Shown: positions 1-7,700 of the stretch, piece after piece
Numbering within the stretch: position 1 is the stretch's first letter
Layout of the letters: each line of letters opens with the position of its first letter
Assembly: GCA_045124315.1 (NCBI GenBank)
Contig: JBGVLO010000014.1
Span: 1 to 18,131, forward strand
Origin: CAG-411 sp045124315
GTDB taxonomy: Bacteria > Bacillota > Clostridia > Lachnospirales > Lachnospiraceae
Reading direction: 5' to 3'
Length of the DNA stretch: 18,131 nt
The notes under the pieces: generated by a model
Database searches by the model: none
What the model saw: only the letters and a program-made list of their open reading frames with translations
What the model was told of the DNA's origin: nothing
Made by a program: the position numbers and the translations under genes

Positions 1-97
1 GTTCATCTGCCAGCAAATCAGGAGCAACTGCAAATGCAACCGCTACTGCAAAAAAATATAGCAACGGAATATGTATAAAATCTATGACACAATCCAT
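1..97 (-). CDS. Partial hydrophobic protein, N-terminus only
   Basis: A minus-strand frame opens with ATG at 97 and stays open for 32 codons to the left edge, so only the N-terminus is present. The residues are mostly hydrophobic (beginning MDCVIDFIHI, then an Ala/Val-rich run), which fits a first membrane segment or an uncleaved signal. A GGTAAGG sequence sits just before the ATG but is rather close for a ribosome binding site. The product cannot be named. The frame is short, so chance openness is possible. Confidence 0.35.
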   Translation of the reverse strand, partial: MDCVIDFIHIPLLYFFAVAVAFAVAPDLLADE

Positions 98-199
98 CAG
101 CCTTACCTGTAGTAAAAACGGAACATTATCTTAGTACATAGATAGGAAGTTTTTTCTTATAGAAACACTTTTTTAATGATTCAAATCTTGTTTTTCAGT

Positions 200-313
200 C
201 AGCAACCACCACTTCAACTGGTGGTTTGATTTTCGCCCTATAAGGGCATTTTACATGCAAGACTAAAAGGGCGGTGCATCAAGCCTCTTCTTCCTGCTCA
301 CCACTAAAGTGGT
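200..313. repeat. Hairpin-rich block resembling a small transposable-element end
   Basis: Several inverted repeats are packed into about 110 bases. AACCACCA at 204-211 pairs with TGGTGGTT at 219-226. GCCCT at 235-239 pairs with AGGGC at 243-247. GGTTTGAT near 223-230 can pair across the block with ATCAAGCC near 278-284, and CGCCCT at 234-239 alternatively with AGGGCG at 268-273. ACCACT at 300-305 pairs with AGTGGT at 308-313. Nested stems of this sort are typical of IS200/IS605-type ends or of the structured RNA at the 3' end of tnpB, and of derived non-coding elements. No transposase gene is present, so the assignment is inference from structure alone. Confidence 0.35.
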
Positions 314-317
314 TCCT

Positions 318-628
318 TTACTTAGTCTCGCTCTGTTTCTTTTCTTTGGGTTTCCAAGCAGTAACCGATGCAATCTTATTCTTTCTTACAGTTTTGATTT
401 TTTCATATTTGAATTTACTGTTTGTTCCATATTGAATTTGATAACCGGTGGTCTGCGAAGTTTATTTTGTCTTCGAAACCACCTTCCGGTGTATAATTAT
501 TATATGGTGTTGTACCTTTCAAATAAGCTCTGGATGCAAAGACACTAACATTTACTGCAGTACCATCTGCTTTTAACACCTGTTTATTTCCAAATACCGT
601 AGAAACTGATGGATCAGAAGAACTCCAT
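318..628 (-). pseudogene. Eroded fragments of a surface protein (Ig-like and FnIII-like scraps)
   Basis: Two minus-strand frames hold recognisable scraps. From about 628 to 415 the frame reads WSSSDPSVSTV followed by a Lys/Gly/Ala stretch, as in bacterial Ig-like (Big_2) domains, and then loses similarity. In another frame, open from 461 to 318, it reads GYQIQYGTNSKFK followed by a basic run, as at the start of fibronectin type III repeats of Clostridia surface proteins. It then changes to an unrelated basic tail and stops at the hairpin block. The only ATG for the first frame (660) lies inside the loop of the terminator at 629-674, so it is not a credible start. I infer a shredded gene end, not a functional CDS. 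Confidence 0.45.
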
Positions 629-674
629 AAAAAAACAAGCAGTATTCTGTTTTTATCCATAGAATACTGCTTGT
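629..674 (-). terminator. Rho-independent terminator closing the minus-strand repair island
   Basis: ACAAGCAGTATTCT at 635-648 is the exact inverse of 661-674, giving a perfect 14-bp stem with a 12-base loop. Read on the minus strand it is followed at once by a run of T (complement of the A-run at 629-634). It lies 30 bases beyond the stop codon of the coiled-coil gene. Confidence 0.88.
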
Positions 675-703
675 CTTTATCCTCTTAAGTTTTTTTACCT
701 TTG

Positions 704-1573
704 CTAAATCGTATCATCAACAGTCAATCCAATCAAGTCCTCGTCAATCAAAAGTTCCTCTTCCTTTATTTTCAGCACTTTATTTTGTATTAATTCCTGT
801 CTCTCGACTTGTTGCTGTAACTCTTGTGTATGTAATGTTTCTCCATTGCCTGAATCTTCTTCTTTCTGTTGCTGTTCTTTTGCTTTTTCTTCTTCCTCTT
901 TTTGTTTCTTTTCTATCTGTTCCATTCCAGATGTTCGAGCCTCACTTAATATACTTTTTTCTGTATGCTCCAGAATGCTCTCCGCTTCTTTTTTTGCATC
1001 TGTCATTCCGTGTGTTTTTTCCAGTTCAACTTTTGTTTCTTCTATACTTTTACCAATCTCTTTTCTAGTGAAATTATTCGCATGGATTTCTCTAGACTTT
1101 ATCTGATACACCGCCTTACTTCTGACTACAACCTCTTTATCTGGCGAGAAAGAAGCCAATCTTTCCTTATCTTCTTTTGTTAACGTATCTGGTCGATTTA
1201 TACTACGAACCATCAAGGAAATATCTCCAGCAGAAATATCATCCATTGATACACTTCCAGTCTCAAGCACAGCTTCTTCTGCAGCTTTATTCTCCTTAAT
1301 ACATTCCATGCATTGAGAATTTTCTGATGCATATTGTTCCTGCTTCATTTGTCGTTCTTCTAATTCCAGCTGTGCATCTACATCTTTTTGCATTTGTTCA
1401 ACTAATCGTCGAACCGCCTGCTTATTTCCTTTTTTACGGAGCTCCTCTGCATCCCCTTTCTGTAGAAACTTCAGATTCCGTCCATCCACTGTCCCCTTTT
1501 CTCCTAAGCTCGCCTGTGCCATATTATCCTGAGCAAATAATTTTTCACTATGATCTACATCCATTATTCTCAT
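704..1573 (-). CDS. Hypothetical coiled-coil protein, Glu/Lys/Gln-rich
   Basis: I do not recognise this family. The frame extends to a TTG at 1636, but the ATG at 1573 (MRIMDVDHSEKLF) is preceded by a G-rich ribosome binding site (AGGGGGGGGAAC) at good spacing, giving 289 residues. The protein is highly charged, with no signal peptide or membrane segment, so it should be cytoplasmic. It alternates predicted helices (residues about 30-85) with a central segment (ISLMVRSINRPDTLTKEDK, then EVVVRSKAVYQIKSREI). A Gln/Glu/Lys-rich coiled coil from about 190 to 270 is followed by an acidic C-terminus. It follows the YgjP-type gene and precedes a strong terminator, so it is probably the last gene of the operon. 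The C8 tract in its ribosome binding site is unusual. Confidence 0.7.
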   Translation of the reverse strand: MRIMDVDHSEKLFAQDNMAQASLGEKGTVDGRNLKFLQKGDAEELRKKGNKQAVRRLVEQMQKDVDAQLELEERQMKQEQYASENSQCMECIKENKAAEEAVLETGSVSMDDISAGDISLMVRSINRPDTLTKEDKERLASFSPDKEVVVRSKAVYQIKSREIHANNFTRKEIGKSIEETKVELEKTHGMTDAKKEAESILEHTEKSILSEARTSGMEQIEKKQKEEEEKAKEQQQKEEDSGNGETLHTQELQQQVERQELIQNKVLKIKEEELLIDEDLIGLTVDDTI

Positions 1574-1675
1574 AAAGTTCCCCCCCCCTCGAAAAATTTT
1601 TCTTAGCGTCCAATCCCTTTTTCTATTTATCGGCAATAGCCAGGGTTCTCATAACTGCATCTGTTGCTCCTATTT

Positions 1676-2239
1676 TTATCCTAGCATCCGCCTCATGATC
1701 CCTTCCCCATTTTCCTTCAGCCAGTTTCTATAGTTTTCATAATCTGGCATGGTTTTTGCCACCTCTGCCCAAAATTTTGAAGAATGGTTCATCTCCTTTC
1801 GATGGCACAGTTCATGGATTACTACATAATTCTGTACTTCATCCGGTGTCAACATGAGCAGACAATTAAAATTCAGATTTCCTTTTGCACTACAACTACC
1901 CCATCTGGTTTTTTGGTTACGAATGGTAATGCGCCCATAATTCACACCGATTTTTTCTGCATAGTAACGAACTTTTACAGGGATAACCTTCAATGCCTGT
2001 TCTGCCAGTTCTTGAAGCTCCTCTAAGCTAAGTTTCTGTATAGGTGCTTCCTTTTTTCTTCTCCCCTGCTCATCCTGCACTATACGCAGATGCTTTTCTA
2101 TCCATTGGGATTTTTCTCTTAGGAAAGCAGCAATTTCACCATCAGACATTAAATACGGTGCCCGAACTCTAACATGACCATCTGAACATACTTGAATCTC
2201 TATGCTTTTTCGATTACTTCTTATAATCTCTACCTGCAT
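1676..2239 (-). CDS. YgjP-family (DUF45) zinc metalloprotease-like protein
   Basis: This 187-residue protein has the hallmarks of the YgjP/DUF45 family of SprT/WLM-like zinc-dependent hydrolases. The active-site motif HELCH is at residues 142-146, a third likely zinc ligand is His152 in the NHSSKFW segment, and the family signature TRWGSC is at 111-116. Family members are cytoplasmic; their substrates are poorly known, although the related fold includes proteases acting on DNA-protein crosslinks. The start is secure: AGGAGG lies just upstream of the ATG at 2239. The gene follows sbcC after 45 bases and shares its strand, so co-transcription is likely. Its position next to repair genes is compatible with a repair role, but that is inference. 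Confidence 0.88.
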   Translation of the reverse strand: MQVEIIRSNRKSIEIQVCSDGHVRVRAPYLMSDGEIAAFLREKSQWIEKHLRIVQDEQGRRKKEAPIQKLSLEELQELAEQALKVIPVKVRYYAEKIGVNYGRITIRNQKTRWGSCSAKGNLNFNCLLMLTPDEVQNYVVIHELCHRKEMNHSSKFWAEVAKTMPDYENYRNWLKENGEGIMRRMLG

Positions 2240-2284
2240 TTTTCCTCCTATTCTTAAAGAAAGTATGAAATGAAATTTCAGGAC

Positions 2285-5200
2285 TTAATTTAATATTTTT
2301 AAAACACTTCCACATTCTGTATTCTTTACAACAATCTTCTGACTGATGCTTTCTTCCAATTTGTCCACATGAGAAATAATACCAACCATACGATTTCCTT
2401 CTGTCAAACGGTTCAATACATCCAATGCTTTCTCAAGAGCATCTCCATCTAAAGAACCAAAGCCTTCGTCAATAAACAGTGCCTCTAATTGTACCCCACC
2501 TGCATGATTTTGTACAACATCTGACAAACCAAGAGCCAACGCTAAAGATGCCAAGAAAGACTCTCCCCCTGACAGGGAAGCAGAATCCCTACTCTTACCA
2601 GTAGTCATATCCAGCACCGAAATCTCTAATCCAGCTGCTTTGTTTTTTGCAGATACCGTTCTCTCATGTTGAAGTTCATAACGACCGCCACTCATAAGAT
2701 CCAAATGACGATTGGACATTTCCAGAATTTCTCGAAATACATACCCCATAACATATCGTTCAAAACTCAATTTTCCACCAACTGTATTCTTACCACCCGT
2801 TGCCAAATCAGCCAGCTTACTAATACGAGTCCAGGCTGCATCAGTCTCTTCCAGAGCCTTCATAGCATTTGAAATATTTTTATAGGTTGTCGTATGATTA
2901 TTCAATGTCTGTTTATTGAAATCTAACTGCTGGTTTGCAATGTGTATGTTCTCATCCAGCTGAAGTAACTTTTCGTCAATTATACTAACATCTTCATGTA
3001 CTATTTCCTCTGTTTGTTTTTCCAGTTCCTTTATACGTTTTTGTGTATTCTCCAAGTCATTCCAGAATTGATTCTTTTTACGTTGATTCTCTCTTATCCA
3101 TTGTTCAGCATCTTCTTTTTCTACCAATTTTAGAGAATCAATAAACATGGTTTCATCTGAAAATTGACAATTTGCCATACTTCTTTTAAACTGTCTCTCT
3201 GTCTCCTGCATCACTTCATACAGCCTTGGAAGATCATTTTTTTTACCTTCATACTCCCCTATGGTATTTTCTAATTCACTTTTTGCTACGTCCAATTCTT
3301 TTTGGGCAGAATCCATCTCTTGCTGAAATTTTATTTTTCTGTTTCTTTTTTTCTCTATCTCCTCCTCAGCTTGCTCCTTCGTCTCAAAAAACAATTGCTT
3401 TTGGATTTCACTTTCTCTTGTTTGTATTTCTGTGATCCCGTTTTTTACTTCTTGTTCCTGTCCCTTGATTTCCTCTAGCGTTCTTTCAACAGTTTCAATA
3501 TTATGCTGTTCTTCCGGAATCAGATGTTCTAACAATTCCTTGCGTTGCTTTTGTGCACTACAAACGCTTTCCCATTCCTTTTGTTGTTCTTGCAGCTCTT
3601 GAACATAACGTTCTTTTTGCTCTTCCAAATATCCCGGTGCTGTTACCTGTTCCCACCGGGAAATCTCAATATCGATTTCTCGAAATCTCTCATATACTGT
3701 GTTTTTGCCTGCTTCCAATTCTGTTGCAATTTTCTTTACAAGAACATCCGCTTCTTTTCTGTTATTCTCCGCTTCTTCAAAATCTGCTTTTGCCTGATCC
3801 ACTTCTTCCTGAGTTGGAATTTTATCATGGTATTCTGCAAAATGCCTCTCCATATCCGCCGTAAATCTGGTTTTACACACCGGACAACAGGCTTCTTGAT
3901 TCTGCTCAATTTCCTGATTCAGAATCTGTGCTAATGCACCAGCCCGTCCATCAATAAAACGGATATACACATCATCATAAATTTTCTTTTTTTCTATGGC
4001 ATCTAGCTTTCGCTTCTGATAATTCTTTTCTGCCTGTACATAAGACTGTGCCTTCTTTTCAACTTCCTCAACCAACTGATAAATTCCATTTTCTCCAACA
4101 AACTTTTCTACCTTACTTTTCAACTGTTCTAATTTTGTCCCACAGGATACGACTTTTCCGTCAATTCCTTCCAGGGATTGTACCTTTGTTTGATACCCCT
4201 CTATTTTTTTCTGAGAAGCTTGCAAAGTGGACTCATTTGTTTTTACACTCTTTTGTAATTCTTCCAACTTTTTTTGTTTGGTAGCCAAACTTGTTCTCAA
4301 ATCATTTACTTGAAGGTATGTCTCTAAAGATTGTGTAAGATTTGTAATTTCAGTAGTTAATGTTTCAATTTCCGGCTGTTTTTTTCTTTTTTCTTCGAAA
4401 TAAACTTCTTTTTCTTTTTTTGCAATTTGAAGTTCTTTTATTTTTGATTCCAAAACTAAAATTGAATTCTGAGTAGTTTCATAATTCTCCTTCGCTGTAA
4501 CAAAAGCATCTTGTTGTGGTTTTATCTGATGATAGGCCTTCTCTACCCAATCCAATCGAACATCTTCCTGCTCTCTTTCCTCTTTCTTCCCTTCCAGTTC
4601 TGCCACATGTGCCCTATTATTTTGTAATTCCAGTAATAACCGATTATTGCTTTCTATTTGAGCCTTCTTCTCCGTTAGACTTATCTTTTCTGCATTTAAT
4701 TGTTGGACTTGTTTTATGTTTTCTTCTGTTTCAATGGTATCCTTCTCCACCAATTCTTCCAATGCTTCTTTTAATTTTGAATGTCCTGCTATAAACACTT
4801 CCTGTTCCTCTTGGGACAATCCCTCCGGCATCTGAAAATAACGCATTGCACTTCTAATCTCATCATATCCTAGCTTATTTCTCTGTTCTTCCAGCTTTCT
4901 TTTTGCTGCAGCCAGCAAATTTTGATAATACACATAATCAGAATTATCAAACAAAGCCCCTAAAATTTCATTTTTCATCTCACTGTCAGCTTCAAGAAAT
5001 TTCTTAAATTCTCCCTGTGCAAGCATAACAATCTTACGAAACTGCTCCGCATTCATTCCAAGAATTTCAATAATACGATCTGTTACATTTTTCTCAATTG
5101 GCGCCTTATCTTCCTCATAAAAGTAGGCTTTTTGCGTTCCTTTTTTATATTCCCCTGTGGCACGTTCTTTTTGAAAATGGTATATTCTCTCTACGGTATA

Positions 5201-5488
5201 TTCTCTTCCAGATTGTACAAATGTAAAACGTAATTCAGTATCCACTGATTTACTGACATAGTCACAATGCATCATTTCAAAGGAACGGGAACGAATTTTA
5301 GCCCTTGAATTGCTTTCTCCACTTGATTCTCCAAATAAAGCAAACATAATTCCATCAAAGATTGTAGTCTTTCCTGCCCCGGTGTCTCCAGTAATAAGAT
5401 ATAGATCATTTTGTAATTCTGCAAAGTTTACTACTGTCTTTTCTGCATAAGAACCGAAAGCCTTCATTTCAAGTATAAGTGGTCGCAT
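2285..5488 (-). CDS. sbcC: Exonuclease SbcCD, ATPase subunit SbcC
   Basis: SbcC is the Rad50-like ATPase of the SbcCD nuclease, which opens and trims DNA hairpins and blocked double-strand ends. The 1067-residue length is normal for the family. The Walker A motif GDTGAGKT is at residues 34-41. Long coiled-coil arms flank a zinc hook, CPVC, at 535-538, close to the exact centre. The ABC signature LSGGES is at 972-977, Walker B with IDEG (D1007, E1008) follows, and an H-loop (IISHVDKL) lies near the C-terminus. All ATPase motifs are intact, so the protein should be active. It starts four bases after the sbcD stop, indicating tight translational coupling with its nuclease partner. Confidence 0.97.
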   Translation of the reverse strand: MRPLILEMKAFGSYAEKTVVNFAELQNDLYLITGDTGAGKTTIFDGIMFALFGESSGESNSRAKIRSRSFEMMHCDYVSKSVDTELRFTFVQSGREYTVERIYHFQKERATGEYKKGTQKAYFYEEDKAPIEKNVTDRIIEILGMNAEQFRKIVMLAQGEFKKFLEADSEMKNEILGALFDNSDYVYYQNLLAAAKRKLEEQRNKLGYDEIRSAMRYFQMPEGLSQEEQEVFIAGHSKLKEALEELVEKDTIETEENIKQVQQLNAEKISLTEKKAQIESNNRLLLELQNNRAHVAELEGKKEEREQEDVRLDWVEKAYHQIKPQQDAFVTAKENYETTQNSILVLESKIKELQIAKKEKEVYFEEKRKKQPEIETLTTEITNLTQSLETYLQVNDLRTSLATKQKKLEELQKSVKTNESTLQASQKKIEGYQTKVQSLEGIDGKVVSCGTKLEQLKSKVEKFVGENGIYQLVEEVEKKAQSYVQAEKNYQKRKLDAIEKKKIYDDVYIRFIDGRAGALAQILNQEIEQNQEACCPVCKTRFTADMERHFAEYHDKIPTQEEVDQAKADFEEAENNRKEADVLVKKIATELEAGKNTVYERFREIDIEISRWEQVTAPGYLEEQKERYVQELQEQQKEWESVCSAQKQRKELLEHLIPEEQHNIETVERTLEEIKGQEQEVKNGITEIQTRESEIQKQLFFETKEQAEEEIEKKRNRKIKFQQEMDSAQKELDVAKSELENTIGEYEGKKNDLPRLYEVMQETERQFKRSMANCQFSDETMFIDSLKLVEKEDAEQWIRENQRKKNQFWNDLENTQKRIKELEKQTEEIVHEDVSIIDEKLLQLDENIHIANQQLDFNKQTLNNHTTTYKNISNAMKALEETDAAWTRISKLADLATGGKNTVGGKLSFERYVMGYVFREILEMSNRHLDLMSGGRYELQHERTVSAKNKAAGLEISVLDMTTGKSRDSASLSGGESFLASLALALGLSDVVQNHAGGVQLEALFIDEGFGSLDGDALEKALDVLNRLTEGNRMVGIISHVDKLEESISQKIVVKNTECGSVLKILN

Positions 5489-5492
5489 CCTA

Positions 5493-6734
5493 CTATCCCT
5501 CCTGTTCCATTAAAAATGCCAATAATTTATCTACCTCTGCCGCCCCAGGCTCTCTCTGTTTTTCAGCAAAGTCTACACTGCGCACCTGTTCTCCTATGAA
5601 TTGAAACAATGCCTGCTCCTTTTCATCCGGTTCTATATCTTCTAATCGTTCTCGGTACAATTCTTCAAAATATTCTTCTACCTGTTTACCAGAACTGACA
5701 GAACTTTCCATAGTATCTCCCACATTCCCCATCATATGATAAGAGGATTGTAATTCCATAACAATACTATTTCTTTGCCGACACAGTTCTTTCACATACT
5801 CTGAAATAGACGGTGAAATTCTCTGATCGGTTACCACGACTTTTATATATTCACCTTCGTAACGATTCTCCTCTAGTTCGGCACATATTTCCGCATAGGT
5901 TCCCTTTACAATTCTCATCTTATGAAGTGGTTCTATATACTGTGTCTGTATCTTGATATCGCTTCCCTTTTCTCCTAATTCAACAAGGATTGGTCCTTTT
6001 TGAGGCTGACGAATTTCGTCAAAATGATAACATAGTGGAGATCCTGCGTATCGAATACTTGCCCTTCCCACCGGATAAGAAGAATGAATGTGCCCCAATG
6101 CCACATAATCAAATCCATCAAAAGCAGTATAATCAATCTGTCCAACACCACCCACCATAGTCTCTGAACCACCAAATTCTACAGTTTTTCCATTGCAGGT
6201 TACATTTTGATGAGCCACAATTACATTTCGTCTGGTGAAATCCATAGATTGTTCAGCCAAAAGCCTTCTAACCGCAGTATCATAATCTCGAATAGATGGA
6301 TCTTCTAATATGTCTGCAACCATTGCAGGAAATATATATGGTAAAAGCCAAAAAGTGACCGGTCCATGTTCATCTTCCAATGTCTTATGCACAATTTTCT
6401 TCTCAAGAACCCCTGAAATATAGATATTTTGTTTTGATAATATATCTCCGGCAAAAGATAATCTCTGTCCTGAATCATGATTCCCTGCCACTATCATAAC
6501 AGGGATATTTTTCCTCTCCAACTTTGTAAGAAGATGGTCGAACAACATAACCGCATCGCCTGACGGTGCACTTCTATCATAAACATCTCCAGCGACTACA
6601 ATTACAGATGGATCAATCTCCTCTACCTTGTCCAAAAAACGTTCCACCCAAACTACCTGATCCTTCTGATCGATCAACGAAATCCCGTGAATGGATTTTC
6701 CTAAATGCAAATCTGCCAAATGTAGTATCTTCAT
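5493..6734 (-). CDS. sbcD: Exonuclease SbcCD, nuclease subunit SbcD
   Basis: SbcD is the Mre11-like, manganese-dependent nuclease subunit that pairs with SbcC. The 413 residues begin with the phosphodiesterase motifs in order: DLHLG with D8 and H10, GDVYDR with D50, and GNHDS with N85 and H86. A VIVAHQNV segment and ALGHIHSS supply the later metal-binding histidines. The C-terminal third matches the capping/SbcC-binding region expected for the family. The ATG at 6734 is preceded by a GGTGGGAG ribosome binding site. About 165 bases separate it from the DUF4130-type gene upstream, and I see neither a clear terminator nor a clear promoter there, so it may be read through from the LexA-like controlled promoter near 9200. 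Confidence 0.96.
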   Translation of the reverse strand: MKILHLADLHLGKSIHGISLIDQKDQVVWVERFLDKVEEIDPSVIVVAGDVYDRSAPSGDAVMLFDHLLTKLERKNIPVMIVAGNHDSGQRLSFAGDILSKQNIYISGVLEKKIVHKTLEDEHGPVTFWLLPYIFPAMVADILEDPSIRDYDTAVRRLLAEQSMDFTRRNVIVAHQNVTCNGKTVEFGGSETMVGGVGQIDYTAFDGFDYVALGHIHSSYPVGRASIRYAGSPLCYHFDEIRQPQKGPILVELGEKGSDIKIQTQYIEPLHKMRIVKGTYAEICAELEENRYEGEYIKVVVTDQRISPSISEYVKELCRQRNSIVMELQSSYHMMGNVGDTMESSVSSGKQVEEYFEELYRERLEDIEPDEKEQALFQFIGEQVRSVDFAEKQREPGAAEVDKLLAFLMEQEG

Positions 6735-6899
6735 TCTCTCCCACCTTATCTAATACAAATCTTCCTTTACAATCTTTTGTGATATAGGAAACCCTGGCCT
6801 GTTATGTTTCACTGATTTCCTTCATCCCTTAACACTTTCAAACCATAACAAATTGTACAAGTCACTTCCACATCCTAAATTTTTCTTTCTATGCTTCGA

Positions 6900-7664
6900 T
6901 TATTTCCCTTGAAATTCTGGTGCATGCTTTCGCATCCAGATAGGCATCATATTTCTCTGACATTTCCTATTCTCTCGCTCTTTTATTGCAATCGTATCAA
7001 AGAAAGTCTGCCATAATTCAGTGAACTCGTCTCTTCTCTCCTCTAATTGTCTTAACTGCTCAAATTCCTCTTCTTCCAGTTTCCGAAGATACATCTCCTG
7101 ATCACAGGGATGTACAACTGCCAATCTTCTGGTATCATCAATTATCATCCAGTGTTCAGATGGCATCCGATCTGCAAAATGTCTGGCAACTAAATACACC
7201 ACATTACTTTTCGGTTCAAAATGGGCTACATACACCTTTCCATCCACACAACTAAATCTCATAAACTCTCGAAAATAATGACTCTCATTTCCAATCTTTC
7301 GTCTATTCTCTGTAAGTTTCATAACTGGAGCTTCTGTCAGCATGGCATCTACTCTCGCTCCTACCCGAAAACCAATTCTTAAATACCGGTATATCACATC
7401 CAATAAGTCTTCTTCACACAAACATGCATAATATACCCGTATATAACTTTCATAGGAAATTTTTCTTTGAATAGAACGTACAACCTTCTCAACTTTTTCA
7501 GGATCTGCCTCTATGTGCATATATGTGTCAAAAAAAGTAGGTTGTATAATAGGTTCTAATTCCAAACGCAGATTCTCATGTCCGTTCTTTAACGCCCAGT
7601 CCCACGCATCATAAATACACGTCATCATCGCTTCAAAATCAGGCAAACAAGTAAAGACCATCAT
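6900..7664 (-). CDS. DUF4130-type DNA metabolism protein, partner of the radical SAM protein (TIGR03915-like)
   Basis: This 254-residue protein resembles the family annotated as 'probable DNA metabolism protein' (TIGR03915, DUF4130), which is almost always encoded beside a radical SAM protein with a helix-hairpin-helix, as here. Visible family features are the N-terminal region (CLPDFEAMMTCIYDAW), a central segment leading into FREFMRFSCVDGKVYVAHFEP and the following HFADRMPSEHW, and the C-terminal QRNMMPIWMRKHAPEF. In some bacteria this domain is fused to a uracil-DNA-glycosylase-like domain; no such fusion exists here. Its biochemical role is not established. The gene starts 36 bases after the radical SAM gene with a GGAGG site upstream, so the two are surely co-transcribed. 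Two adjacent ATG codons compete as the start. Confidence 0.85.
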   Translation of the reverse strand: MMVFTCLPDFEAMMTCIYDAWDWALKNGHENLRLELEPIIQPTFFDTYMHIEADPEKVEKVVRSIQRKISYESYIRVYYACLCEEDLLDVIYRYLRIGFRVGARVDAMLTEAPVMKLTENRRKIGNESHYFREFMRFSCVDGKVYVAHFEPKSNVVYLVARHFADRMPSEHWMIIDDTRRLAVVHPCDQEMYLRKLEEEEFEQLRQLEERRDEFTELWQTFFDTIAIKERENRKCQRNMMPIWMRKHAPEFQGK

Positions 7665-7700
7665 CTAATTTACACCTCCAAAAAATAGCATGCAATCCAT

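Noticed and set aside
415..660. Open frame of 81 codons starting at ATG 660 (minus strand)
   Set aside because: Its ATG and first ten codons are the loop and distal arm of the perfect terminator at 629-674. The remainder is a fragment of an Ig-like domain with no start of its own, so I list it as pseudogene material.
3226..4794. Several plus-strand frames of 69-129 codons across sbcC
   Set aside because: They lie antisense to an intact SbcC with all motifs, are Phe/Leu/Pro-rich as expected from the reverse of Glu/Lys/Gln coiled coil, and lack ribosome binding sites.
6735..6899. Terminator or separate LexA-like box between the DUF4130-type gene and sbcD
   Set aside because: I looked for a stem with T-run and for GAAC-N4-GTTC on both strands and found neither convincing, so no site is claimed.
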